In this document: positions 39,902 through 48,221 of the stretch, one piece after another | Numbering within the stretch: the stretch's first letter is position 1 | How the letters are laid out: every line of letters begins with the position of its first letter | NCBI RefSeq assembly: GCF_029639405.1 | Contig: NZ_CP121274.1 | Location: 1,612,001-1,676,000, forward strand | DNA from: Microbacterium proteolyticum | Lineage (GTDB): Bacteria > Actinomycetota > Actinomycetes > Actinomycetales > Microbacteriaceae | Reading direction: 5' to 3' | Length of the DNA stretch: 64,000 nt | The notes under the pieces: generated by a model | Told to the model about the DNA's origin: nothing | Database searches by the model: none | Seen by the model: only the letters and a program-made list of their open reading frames with translations | Program-made: the position numbers and the translations under genes

Positions 39902-41158
39902 ATGAACCCGCTCCCCATCGCAGACGCCGCACCGGCCTCGGCGTCCGCGCTTCCCGCGGACGGATCCTCCATCGACGTCGCCGCCGAGCGTGAACGCACC
40001 ACGGGCTCCACGCTCGCGAGCCACTTCAACGCCGCGGGTGCCGCGCTGCCGTCGCGCGGAGTGGTCGCCACGGTGGTCGAGCACCTCCGTCTGGAAGAGG
40101 CGAAGGGCGGCTACGAGGCGGCGGCGGAGCGGCGCGGACACCTGGACGCGGTGTACGCCTCGGCGGCCGGCCTCGTCGGCGCCGACCCGAGCGAGATCGC
40201 CCTGTTCGACAGCGCCTCCACCGGACTCCGGGTCCTGCTCGATGCGCTGCGACCCGCGCGGGGGCAGCGCATCGTCGCCTCGAGCAGCACCTACGTCAGC
40301 CATGCGCTGCACCTCATGAGCCTCGCCCGCGAGGAGGGGATCGACCTCGTGATCGCCCCGTACGACGCGCGCCGCCGCGTCGATGTCGCCGCGCTCGAAG
40401 CGCTCCTGTCCGACGGGGTACCGTCGATCGTGACGGTCGCCCACGTGCCCACTTCGTCCGGTCTCGTCGAGCCGGCCGCCCAGATCGGGGAGGTCGTGCG
40501 GCGCTACGGCGGGACCTACATCCTCGACGCCACCCAGTCGGTCGGGCACCTCGCGGTCGACGTGGCCGAGATCGGCTGCGACGTCATGGTGACCACCGGC
40601 CGCAAGTTCCTCCGCGCCCCGCGCGGCACCGGGTTCGCGTACGTGCGCGGCGCCCTGCTCGAGCGCCTGCTGCCCGCGGCCCCGGACGTGCGGGGTGCGC
40701 GCTGGACGACGAGCTCCGAGTGGGAGCTCGACGCCTCGGCGCGGCGGTACGAGACGTGGGAGGGCGCGATCGCCGCACGCCTCGGTCTCGGCGCCGCACT
40801 GGGCGAGGCCGCGGCGCGCGGCATCCCGGTCACCCAGGCGTGGCTGGTGGATGCCGGTCGACGACTCCGCGAGGCGCTCGCCTCCCTCGACGGCGTGACC
40901 GTCGCCGACCCTCCGGGGACGCGCTCGGCCATCGTGACCTTCGTCATCGAGGGAGTGGCATCCGCCGACGCCGTCGTCGAGCTCGCGCGCCGCGGCGTGC
41001 GGGTCGTCTCGGTGCCGGCGACGCACGGCCAGTGGGACCTGGGCGATCGGGGTGTGCCGAGCGTCGTGCGCGCCTCGCCGCACGTGTACAACGACGACAC
41101 CGACCTGTCCGCCCTCGTCGACGGGGTCGCGGCGATCGCCACCGGGATCACGCGATGA
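39902..41158 (+). CDS. PLP-dependent aminotransferase class V-fold enzyme (C-S lyase/desulfurase type)
   Basis: This 418-residue fold-type I PLP enzyme is of the class V group (cysteine desulfurase, isopenicillin N epimerase, EgtE-like lyase). Seen: ALFDSASTGLRVLLDAL, VTVAHVPTSSGLVEPAAQIGEVV, YILDATQSVGHLAVDVAEIGCDVMVTTGRKFLRAPRGTGFAYV, with the PLP-binding Asp in L-D-A-T-Q-S and the Schiff-base Lys in G-R-K-F-L. A Cys in the desulfurase active-site loop is not evident, so lyase or epimerase chemistry is likelier. The N-terminal 20 residues are Ala/Pro rich. GGAGG lies 13 nt before the ATG at 39902, longer than usual. First gene of unit A; its stop overlaps the next start (ATGA). Confidence 0.8.
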   Translation: MNPLPIADAAPASASALPADGSSIDVAAERERTTGSTLASHFNAAGAALPSRGVVATVVEHLRLEEAKGGYEAAAERRGHLDAVYASAAGLVGADPSEIALFDSASTGLRVLLDALRPARGQRIVASSSTYVSHALHLMSLAREEGIDLVIAPYDARRRVDVAALEALLSDGVPSIVTVAHVPTSSGLVEPAAQIGEVVRRYGGTYILDATQSVGHLAVDVAEIGCDVMVTTGRKFLRAPRGTGFAYVRGALLERLLPAAPDVRGARWTTSSEWELDASARRYETWEGAIAARLGLGAALGEAAARGIPVTQAWLVDAGRRLREALASLDGVTVADPPGTRSAIVTFVIEGVASADAVVELARRGVRVVSVPATHGQWDLGDRGVPSVVRASPHVYNDDTDLSALVDGVAAIATGITR

Positions 41159-42252
41159 CCGCGGTCGTCTCGGCCGACGTCGTCGTGCTCGGGCTCGGCA
41201 TCCAGGGCATGTCCACCGTCGCGAGCCTCGCCCGACGCGGGGTGCGCGTGGTGGGCATCGACCGCTTCGCCGCGGGGCACTCCCGCGGCTCCTCGCACGG
41301 GCGCACCCGCATGATCCGCCGCGCGTACCCGAACCCGGTGTGGAATCCGCTCGTCGAGAAGGCCTTCGACGCGTGGGGCGCTCTCGAGCGCGCGTCGGGG
41401 GAGACGCTCTTCCATCGCACCGGCGGCCTCTACGCCCACGAGGGCGCGTCGCAGCTGCAGGGACCGGACTGCGTCCTGGTCGACGATCGAGACCGGATGG
41501 CGGCGCTGATGCCCGGGTTCGCGGTGCCCGAGGGGTACCGCGCCGTGTACGACCCGGCGGCCGGTGTGCTGGAGGCCGAACGGGCGCTCCGCGCGCTCCG
41601 GCGTCTCGCCGAAGCGGCGGGCGCCGACCTCCGCGACGGGGAGCGCGTGCTCGGCTGGGAGCCGGTGTCCGACGGCGTGGAGGTCCGCACCGATCAGGGT
41701 GTCGTGCGCGCCGCGCGGCTCGTCGTCGCCGGCGGCTCGTGGGCCGGCCGTCTGCTGCCGCAGCTGGCGAACCTCCTCGAGGTGTGGCGCATCCTCACCG
41801 TCACCGTCCGCGCGGGGCAGCCGGCCGGATCCCCGCCGTCGCTCGGGGCCTTCTCCGTCGATCGCCCCGAGGGGCTCGTCTTCGGCATCCCGGATGCCGA
41901 CGGGAACGGCGTGAAGCTCGGAGTGGATGCCGGCGAGGTCTGGGACCCCGAGACGCCCGTCGCCCCGCCCACCCCCGCCGAGGTCGACGCGCTGCGCGAT
42001 CTGCTGCACGCGTTCGTGCCCGGCGTCGACACCACCCCCGTCGAGGCGGCCGCGTGCCTGTACACGATGACCCAGGACAAGCGCTTCGTCATCGGGCCGC
42101 TCGCCGACGCCCCCGAGGTCATCGCCGTGTCGGCCTGCTCGGGACACGGGTTCAAGTTCGGGCCCGCGATCGGCGACGCCGTCGCCGACCTCGCCACGGG
42201 GATCGAGCGCCCCGACCTCGACTTCGTCTCGACCGCACGACGGGGGATCTGA
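41155..42252 (+). CDS. FAD-dependent amine oxidase, sarcosine/N-methyltryptophan oxidase (SoxA/SolA) type
   Basis: This 365-residue flavoenzyme resembles monomeric sarcosine oxidase, which oxidises N-methyl or secondary amines to imines with H2O2 release. The N-terminal Rossmann motif is VVVLGLGIQGMSTVASLARRGVRVVGIDR. RGSSHGRTRMIRRAYPNPVW is the usual FAD-pyrophosphate region. ACLYTMTQDKRFVIG carries the Cys at the position that forms the covalent bond to FAD in this family. The C-terminal SGHGFKFGPAIGDAVADLATG is diagnostic. Start ATG overlaps the previous stop (ATGA), and the next gene begins 1 nt after its stop, so unit A is tightly coupled. The amine is unknown. Confidence 0.88.
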   Translation: MTAVVSADVVVLGLGIQGMSTVASLARRGVRVVGIDRFAAGHSRGSSHGRTRMIRRAYPNPVWNPLVEKAFDAWGALERASGETLFHRTGGLYAHEGASQLQGPDCVLVDDRDRMAALMPGFAVPEGYRAVYDPAAGVLEAERALRALRRLAEAAGADLRDGERVLGWEPVSDGVEVRTDQGVVRAARLVVAGGSWAGRLLPQLANLLEVWRILTVTVRAGQPAGSPPSLGAFSVDRPEGLVFGIPDADGNGVKLGVDAGEVWDPETPVAPPTPAEVDALRDLLHAFVPGVDTTPVEAAACLYTMTQDKRFVIGPLADAPEVIAVSACSGHGFKFGPAIGDAVADLATGIERPDLDFVSTARRGI

Positions 42253-42253
42253 C

Positions 42254-43753
42254 GTGACCATCGCCCTCGCCGCCCCTCACGCCGCCGCCGTCGACGCGGG
42301 ACGCTCCGCGATCGCCGCGGGAGGAAACGCCCTGGATGCCGCGCTCGCCGCGGCCGCCATGCTCACCGTCGTCTACCCGCACCAGTGCGCGATCGGCGGC
42401 GACGTCATCGCCCTGGTCCGCCGCCCGGACGGCTCCACGACCGCGGTCGTCGCCGCGGGTACCGCGCCGGCCGCCGTCGCCGAGGCCGCGGCCGCCTGGA
42501 GCGAGGTGCCGCGCGCGGGAGCGGGCTCGGTGACCGTGCCGGGCATGGTCGCCGGGTGGACCGCGATCGCGGGGCTCGGCGCGGTGCTGCCGGTCTCGCG
42601 GGCACTGGCGGCGGCCGCCGACGTCGCCGACGGCGGAACGCGGGTGAGCGCGGGTCTCGCGCGCGCCCTGGTCTCGCGCGCCGACGCGATCCACGCGGAC
42701 GCCGGGCTGCGAGAGGTCTTCACCCGGGACGGGGCACTGCTCGCCGAGGGCGACGTCCTCGTCCAGCCGGCGCTCGCGGCGTCGCTCCGCCGCCTCGCGG
42801 CCGACCCGCGCGACTTCTACGTCGGCGAGATCGCCCGCGCTCTCGTCCGGACGCTGCGCGCCCACGGCGGCGTCCACACCGACGACGACTTCGCCGGCTA
42901 CCGCCCCGAGGTCGTCGGCGCCCTGACCCGCACGATCGGCGACGCGGAGTACAGCGTCGCCCCGCCTCCCTCGGTGGGAGCGATCCTCCTCGGCGTCGCG
43001 GCGGCGGGCGAGCGCGAGCCGGGAGCCCCCGAGCTCCTCGAGGCGAGCGTCCGCGGTGCACGGGCGCGCGGCGCCCATCTCGGCGATCCCGCCGCGGGTC
43101 CGGTCGACCTCGAGGCGCTGCTCGCGCTCGACGCCCCGCCCCTCACGGGCCCGGGGGAGCCGCGTCCGCAGGGCGACACCGCCGCCGTGGTCGCGATCGA
43201 CGACGACGGCTACGCCGTGACGATCGTGCAGAGCGTGTACCAGACCTTCGGTTCCGGACTGCTCGATCCGGTCACCGGCATCCTGCTCCACAACCGCGGC
43301 GGGGCGTTCTCGATCGACCCGGCCTCACCCGCGGCGATCCGTCCCGGAGCCCGCCCGCCGCACACGCTCGCGCCCGCGATCGTCGACCGCCGCGACGTGA
43401 CGGTGGTGGCGGGATGCCAGGGGGGTCGGGCACAGCCCTGGATCCTCGCGCAGCTGCTGCCCGATGCCACCGATCCCGCCACCGACCTCGACGAGCTGCT
43501 CGGCCGCCCGCGCTGGGTGATCGGCGACCGCGACCTCGGCCACGACCGGCTGACCCTCGTGACCGAACCGGGGGTCGGGCTCGACGTGATCGAACGGGCC
43601 GAGACCCTCGGCCTCGGCGTCGCGGCCTTCCCCGGCCCCGCCGATGAAGCCGGACACGTCCAGTTCGTCCGCCGCGTCGGCGACGCCGGCGTGCGCGACG
43701 CGGCGAGCGATCCCCGCGCCGACGGCGTCGCCGTGCTCGTCCCGGCATCCTGA
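42254..43753 (+). CDS. gamma-glutamyltransferase-family Ntn hydrolase, cytosolic
   Basis: This 499-residue member of the gamma-glutamyltranspeptidase family is a self-processing Ntn hydrolase that cuts gamma-glutamyl amides. The large-subunit part has AAGGNALDAALAAAAMLTVVYPHQCAIGGD; the small subunit should begin at the Thr in QGDTAAVVAIDDDGYAVTIVQSVYQTFGSGLL. LLHNRGGAFSID and AIRPGARPPHTLAPAI follow as in typical members. It lacks a signal peptide, so it acts inside the cell, and is about 80 residues shorter than the exported enzyme. That suits hydrolysis of gamma-glutamylated catabolic intermediates made by the ligase at 58735. The GTG at 42254 follows the previous stop by one nucleotide. 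Confidence 0.82.
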   Translation: MTIALAAPHAAAVDAGRSAIAAGGNALDAALAAAAMLTVVYPHQCAIGGDVIALVRRPDGSTTAVVAAGTAPAAVAEAAAAWSEVPRAGAGSVTVPGMVAGWTAIAGLGAVLPVSRALAAAADVADGGTRVSAGLARALVSRADAIHADAGLREVFTRDGALLAEGDVLVQPALAASLRRLAADPRDFYVGEIARALVRTLRAHGGVHTDDDFAGYRPEVVGALTRTIGDAEYSVAPPPSVGAILLGVAAAGEREPGAPELLEASVRGARARGAHLGDPAAGPVDLEALLALDAPPLTGPGEPRPQGDTAAVVAIDDDGYAVTIVQSVYQTFGSGLLDPVTGILLHNRGGAFSIDPASPAAIRPGARPPHTLAPAIVDRRDVTVVAGCQGGRAQPWILAQLLPDATDPATDLDELLGRPRWVIGDRDLGHDRLTLVTEPGVGLDVIERAETLGLGVAAFPGPADEAGHVQFVRRVGDAGVRDAASDPRADGVAVLVPAS

Positions 43754-43794
43754 ACCCACCCGCATCGCCCGCACCACCGCAGCAAGGAGACCCG

Positions 43795-45822
43795 ATGACC
43801 GCCGACCGGCACTGGAGCGACCCCCTCACCCCGAGCGAGATCGTCGAGATCACCGCGCTCGTGCGCGCGGACGACCGCATCGGCGCCGAACCCCGCTTCT
43901 GGGGCATCGCCGTCGAGGAGGGCCTGGCCCGCAGCCTCGCCCCCGGCCAAGGGCGCCCGGTGCGCCTGGTGGTCATGAACCCCGCCGCGCACGCGGCGTG
44001 GGAGGTCACCGGCTGGACCTCGGGCACCGATCGCGTCGAGGCGTCGCTGGCATCCTGGAGCCCCGTGGATGCCAAGCGCCCCGGCGTCTCCAGCGATGAG
44101 GCGCGCGCGATCGCCCGCGCCGCCCGCGAGCACCCGCTGTTGAAGGAAGCCCTGGCCAAGCGCGGGATCACCGACACCACGCACGTGTGGGTCGACCCCG
44201 AGTCGATCACGGGCTTCGAGCCGGAGGACCTCGCCGACCGCCGTCTGTCGTGGGGCACCGTCTGGTACCGCAAGAGCGCCGACGACAACGGCTACGCGCG
44301 TCCGGTCGCGGGGCTCGTGCCGATCCTCGACCTCGAGACGCTCGACATCATCCGCATCGAGGACCACGGCGTCATCCCGATGGCCAGCGAGGGCGGCAAC
44401 TACCGCTCCGGCACCTGGGGTCCGGACCGGCACGTCGCGCCGCTGGAGATCACCCAGCCCGAGGGGCCCGGCTTCACCGTCGAGGGTCACCGGGTCACGT
44501 GGCAGAACTGGTCGTTCCGCATCGGCTTCACGCACCGCGAGGGGCTCGTCCTGCACGACATCGCCTACCGCGACGGCGACGTCGAGCGTCCCGTCCTCCG
44601 CCGCGCCGCGGTCAACGAGATGTACGTGCCGTACCTCGACGCCGACCCGACGGCGTACCGCAAGAACTTCTTCGACTGGGGCGAGTACGGGGCCGGCCCC
44701 CTCACGGCATCCCTCGAACTCGGATGCGACTGCCTCGGCGAGATCCACTACTTCGACGCGCACGTGCTCGACGGCGTCGGCGAGGCCCAGACCATCACCA
44801 ACGGCGTGTGCCTGCACGAGGAGGACTCCTCCATCCTGTGGAAGCACGTGAACACCCGCACCGGCGAGGCCGACGTCCGCCGCTCGCGCCGCCTCGTGAT
44901 CTCGTTCTTCGCCACCGTCGCGAACTACGACTACGGGTTCTACTGGTCGCTGTACCAGGACGGCTCGATCGAGCTGGAGATCAAGCTCACCGGCATCCTG
45001 TCGGTCTCCGGTATCGACGACGGCAAGATGCCCGCCTTCGGTCGCATGGTCAGCCCCAACGTCCAGGCCCCGACGCACCAGCACTACTTCGCCGTGCGCA
45101 TGGACACCGCGATCGACGGCCCGAAGAACCGCCTGGTCGAGGTGCACGCCGAGGTCGAGGAGGACGAGGAGCTGAACCCCTGGGGCAACGCGGTGAAGAT
45201 GGTCTCCGAGGTCATCGCCTCCGAGAAGGATGCCGGCCGGATGGCCGACGCGTCCCGGGCGGTGCACTGGCGGGTGGAGAACACCGAGCGCACCAACCGG
45301 TTCGGCGAGAGCACCGCCTACCGCCTGTCGGCGATGCACACGACGCGTCTGTTCGCCAAGCCCGGCAGCATCGTCGAGCGCAAGGCCCCGTTCGTGTCGA
45401 AGCACCTGTGGGCGACCGCCTACGACCCGAACGAGCGCTTCATCACGGGCGACTACCCCAACCAGGCTCCGCTCGAGGCGGAGGGCATCACGGCCTGGCA
45501 GCAGGCCGACCGGCCGCTCGACGGCGCCGAGCTCGTGCTCTGGCCGATCGTCGGCGTGCACCACTACCCGAAGCCCGAGGAGTGGCCGATCATGCCGGTG
45601 CACCGCATCGGGCTGCGCTTCGAGCCGGACGGGTTCTTCACGCGGAACCCCTCACTCGACCTGCCGCCGTCTTCGGGCGGTGACCACTGCCACGCGCCGA
45701 CAGCGGGTTCCGGCGGGGCCGTCGCCGAGGGCCACGCGTTCCACGGACACGACGCCGGCGGGCACGAGCACCACGACCACTCCGCGCACGGGCACCACGG
45801 GCACGAGCACCACGGGCACTGA
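43795..45822 (+). CDS. copper-containing primary amine oxidase with His-rich C-terminal tail
   Basis: This 675-residue enzyme oxidises primary amines to aldehydes with release of NH3 and H2O2. The cofactor topaquinone forms from the Tyr in FFATVANYDYGFYW. Copper ligands fall in PTHQHYFAVRMD (His-x-His) and the late His in GVHHYPKPEEWPIMPVHRIG. LEITQPEGPGFTVEGHRVTWQNWSFRIGFTHREGLVLHDI is the family core. From about residue 625 there is an extra tail with roughly sixteen His (GGDHCHAPT..., then GHDAGGHEHHDHSAHGHHGH...) that ordinary family members lack. No signal peptide is visible. A TGATG overlap couples it to the membrane protein downstream. Confidence 0.92.
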   Translation: MTADRHWSDPLTPSEIVEITALVRADDRIGAEPRFWGIAVEEGLARSLAPGQGRPVRLVVMNPAAHAAWEVTGWTSGTDRVEASLASWSPVDAKRPGVSSDEARAIARAAREHPLLKEALAKRGITDTTHVWVDPESITGFEPEDLADRRLSWGTVWYRKSADDNGYARPVAGLVPILDLETLDIIRIEDHGVIPMASEGGNYRSGTWGPDRHVAPLEITQPEGPGFTVEGHRVTWQNWSFRIGFTHREGLVLHDIAYRDGDVERPVLRRAAVNEMYVPYLDADPTAYRKNFFDWGEYGAGPLTASLELGCDCLGEIHYFDAHVLDGVGEAQTITNGVCLHEEDSSILWKHVNTRTGEADVRRSRRLVISFFATVANYDYGFYWSLYQDGSIELEIKLTGILSVSGIDDGKMPAFGRMVSPNVQAPTHQHYFAVRMDTAIDGPKNRLVEVHAEVEEDEELNPWGNAVKMVSEVIASEKDAGRMADASRAVHWRVENTERTNRFGESTAYRLSAMHTTRLFAKPGSIVERKAPFVSKHLWATAYDPNERFITGDYPNQAPLEAEGITAWQQADRPLDGAELVLWPIVGVHHYPKPEEWPIMPVHRIGLRFEPDGFFTRNPSLDLPPSSGGDHCHAPTAGSGGAVAEGHAFHGHDAGGHEHHDHSAHGHHGHEHHGH

Positions 45823-46331
45823 TGGGCGAGGTCCTGCACGTCGGCGCGCTGGTGACGACGGCGGCCGGCGCGTGCTGCGTCGCCGCCGACCGTCCCGCCG
45901 CGCGCGTGCGTGAGCTGCTCATCGCGGCGCTCATGCTGCTGGCGATGGGCGACATGGTGCTCGGCGGCGGGAGCGTACCGGCGGTGTTCTGGGCGGCGGC
46001 GCTGCTCCTCGCGGCGCTGGTGGCGGTGGCGCCGGGGCGCGTGCGGCGCGGCGAGCCCCGGCGGATGCGGGCGTTCGACGCGCTCGGCGCCGTGCTCATG
46101 GCATCCCTTCTGCTGGCCGCGCACGTCCCGGCATCCGCGGGCGCGTCCCATCACGGGGCGGGGGCGATGCCGCTCGTGCTGCTGACCCTCCTCGGCGTGG
46201 CCGCCTATGCCGTCGGGGGTGTGGTGCTGTTCGCCACGGCGCATCGCGACCGGCCGCTCGTGACGCGGCTGCCGCCGCTGGCAATGGGCGCGTCGGCGGT
46301 GCTGATGGCCGCGCCGCTGGTGGTCGGCTGA
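45822..46331 (+). CDS. membrane protein coupled to the copper amine oxidase
   Basis: This 169-residue protein has about six hydrophobic segments (LLIAALMLLAMGDMVLGGG, VFWAAALLLAALVAVAP, AFDALGAVLMASLLLAAHVPA, MPLVLLTLLGVAAYAVGGVVLFATAH, LAMGASAVLMAAPLVVG). A loop ASAGASHHGAGAMPL contains a His pair and Met, and Met and Cys recur in the first helices (ACCVAA, ALMLLAMGDM). It resembles the DUF5134 type of small actinobacterial membrane proteins. The ATG shares a base with the stop of the copper enzyme, so they are translated together; a role in copper supply is a reasonable inference, not proven. Last gene of unit A before a terminator. Confidence 0.7.
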   Translation: MGEVLHVGALVTTAAGACCVAADRPAARVRELLIAALMLLAMGDMVLGGGSVPAVFWAAALLLAALVAVAPGRVRRGEPRRMRAFDALGAVLMASLLLAAHVPASAGASHHGAGAMPLVLLTLLGVAAYAVGGVVLFATAHRDRPLVTRLPPLAMGASAVLMAAPLVVG

Positions 46332-46376
46332 CGCGGCGATCAGCGGGCGCGGCGGAGCGCCGATCGCATGAACTAA

Positions 46377-46410
46377 GGAGGAGGCGCACCCGCCTGGGCG
46401 CGCCTCCTCC
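46377..46410. terminator. strong bidirectional terminator hairpin
   Basis: GGAGGAGGCGC (46377-46387) pairs with GCGCCTCCTCC (46400-46410) over 11 bp around a 12-nt loop, between convergent unit A and the sugar permease genes. Confidence 0.65.
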
Positions 46411-46426
46411 GTGGTCGTCGGGGGAG

Positions 46427-47245
46427 CTACTTCCCGCCCAAGCCCATGACGCCGGCGACGAGCGCGCGGCGGGCGAAGAGGTAGACCACCAGGATCGGGA
46501 TGATCGTCAGCACGACCGCCGCCATCAGACCGGGGACATTGACGCTGTACTGGCCGCGGAACTGGTTCAGCGCGACGGTCGCGACCGTCACCTCGGGGGA
46601 GCGGGCGAGCACGAGGGGCAGCAGGAATCCGTTCCAGGCCTGCAGGGCCGAGAAGACGATGACGGTCGCGATGCCGCCCTTCGACAGCGGGAGCACCATC
46701 CGCGTGAAGATCCGCATCGTCGAGGCCCCGTCGATCGCCATCGCCTCGTAGAGCTCGTCGCCGATGTTGCGCATCGCGCCGGTCAGCACGAGCGTGCACA
46801 CGGGGATCGCGAACGCGGTGGTCGGCAGGATCACGCCTACGAGGGAGTTGTTGAGCCCGAGCTGGATGATCAGGTACGACACCGGGACGACCACCACCTG
46901 CGCCGGGATCGCCAAGCCCAGGAGCATGAGCCGGAACGCGTTCGCCACGGTCCTCGAGGTGCTGCGGACGATCGCGAAGGACAGCGGGGGAACGACCAGC
47001 AGCACCAGAGCGACGGTGCCGGCCGTGATGATCGCCGAGTTCGCGAGATTGCGGAGGAATCCGCCCTCGATCGCCGTGACGAAGTTCTCCAGAGTCAGAG
47101 TGCTCGGCCAGGCCAGAGGGCCGTTCTCCGCGTAACCGGCCTGCGTGTCGAAGGCGGCGCGCAGCATCAACAGGATCGGGATCAGGATGATGCCGAGCCA
47201 GAGCGCCGCGACCGCCCCGCCGACGATGTTCGGACGTGTGCGCAT
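46427..47245 (-). CDS. carbohydrate ABC transporter permease (MalG type)
   Basis: This 272-residue permease has six membrane helices. The EAA loop is EAMAIDGASTMRIFTRMVLPLSKGGIATV, contacting the ATPase. The first helix is GAVAALWLGIILIPILLMLRAAF, and the protein ends with VVYLFARRALVAGVMGLGGK, as in MalG-type permeases. The start at 47245 overlaps the stop of the upstream permease (TGATG), so both are co-translated. The operon order is binding protein, permease 1, permease 2. No ATPase gene is present, so the importer probably uses a shared MsiK-type ATPase from elsewhere. Confidence 0.92.
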   Translation of the reverse strand: MRTRPNIVGGAVAALWLGIILIPILLMLRAAFDTQAGYAENGPLAWPSTLTLENFVTAIEGGFLRNLANSAIITAGTVALVLLVVPPLSFAIVRSTSRTVANAFRLMLLGLAIPAQVVVVPVSYLIIQLGLNNSLVGVILPTTAFAIPVCTLVLTGAMRNIGDELYEAMAIDGASTMRIFTRMVLPLSKGGIATVIVFSALQAWNGFLLPLVLARSPEVTVATVALNQFRGQYSVNVPGLMAAVVLTIIPILVVYLFARRALVAGVMGLGGK

Positions 47246-48177
47246 CAGATGCCCTCCTGCGTTCCGCGCATGCGGTCGAAGCCGGTGAGGCGGACCATGC
47301 CCAGCGAGATGATCGTCGCGATGATGATGAGCACGACGGCGATCACCGAGGCGTAGCCGTAGTTGGCCGCCGCCCCGAAGCCGGCGATGTACATGAGATA
47401 GGCGAGGATCGTCGTCCCGCCGGAGGGGCCGCCGCCGGTGATGATGAGAATGGTCTCGAAGGTGGTGAAGGTACCCACCACCATGAGGATCACCGACGTG
47501 ATCACCGTGTTGCGCAGCTGCGGCAGCGTGATGCTGAAGAACTGGCGCACCGTCCCCGCGCCGTCGATGGCCGCCGCCTGGTAGAGCACCGGCGGCACCG
47601 AACGTGCGGCGGCCTGGTAGATGAGGCTGTGGAACGGGACGTACTGCCAGGCGAGGACGAAGGCGACGACCGCCATCGCCGAGGGCGAGGTGCCGAGGAG
47701 GTTGCCGTCGCCGAACAGCCACGGCAGGGCCGCCGGGAGACCGAAGTTGGGGTCGACGAGGGCGGAGAACAGCACCGCGATCGCGGCGGCCGACATCAAC
47801 AGCGGGAGGAAGTAGAGCGCCGCGACGATCGCCCGACCGCGCTGCTGCCCGGCGGTCCACACGCCGATGAGGAGCGCGACCGGTGTCTGCGTGACGACCG
47901 CGAGGACGACCAGCACGATGCTCAGCCACAGCGCCTGCGGAACGGCCGGGTCGGATGCCAGGCGCGCCCAGTTCTCGCCACCGACGAATCGGGGTGCGGC
48001 GATGGCGATGCCGTTGTACTTGGTGAACGAGAGGTAGACCGCGTACGCCAGCGGCAACAGGGCGAAGACGGCGAAGAAGGCGACGGCGGGTGCGGCCCAG
48101 AGCGCGCCGGGACGGCCTGCGTGGTGCAGACCGCCCCGGCGGCGAGTGGACCGAGCCGCCCGAGTGGATTCAGTCAC
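47245..48177 (-). CDS. carbohydrate ABC transporter permease (MalF type)
   Basis: This 310-residue permease has six membrane helices after a basic N-terminal stretch (TRAARSTRRRGGLHHAGRPG). The EAA loop is QAAAIDGAGTVRQFFSITLPQLRNTVITSV. MSAAAIAVLFSALVDPNFGLP and ITGGGPSGGTTILAYLMY are typical of MalF-like sugar permeases of the CUT1 group. The GTG at 48177 is chosen; there is no ATG nearby and the ribosome site (GAAAG) is weak. It lies 44 nt after the binding protein gene. Confidence 0.9.
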   Translation of the reverse strand: MTESTRAARSTRRRGGLHHAGRPGALWAAPAVAFFAVFALLPLAYAVYLSFTKYNGIAIAAPRFVGGENWARLASDPAVPQALWLSIVLVVLAVVTQTPVALLIGVWTAGQQRGRAIVAALYFLPLLMSAAAIAVLFSALVDPNFGLPAALPWLFGDGNLLGTSPSAMAVVAFVLAWQYVPFHSLIYQAAARSVPPVLYQAAAIDGAGTVRQFFSITLPQLRNTVITSVILMVVGTFTTFETILIITGGGPSGGTTILAYLMYIAGFGAAANYGYASVIAVVLIIIATIISLGMVRLTGFDRMRGTQEGI

Positions 48178-48221
48178 GGGTGAACTTTCGTTGCGGCGTC
48201 GGTGCGGGTGGTTCCGGCGGA

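Noticed and set aside
39022..41158. Ergothioneine biosynthesis (EgtC-like gene next to an EgtE-like gene)
   Set aside because: The amidotransferase lacks the Cys nucleophile, and no EgtB or EgtD gene is in the window. The genes are better explained by the GntR-linked amine units.
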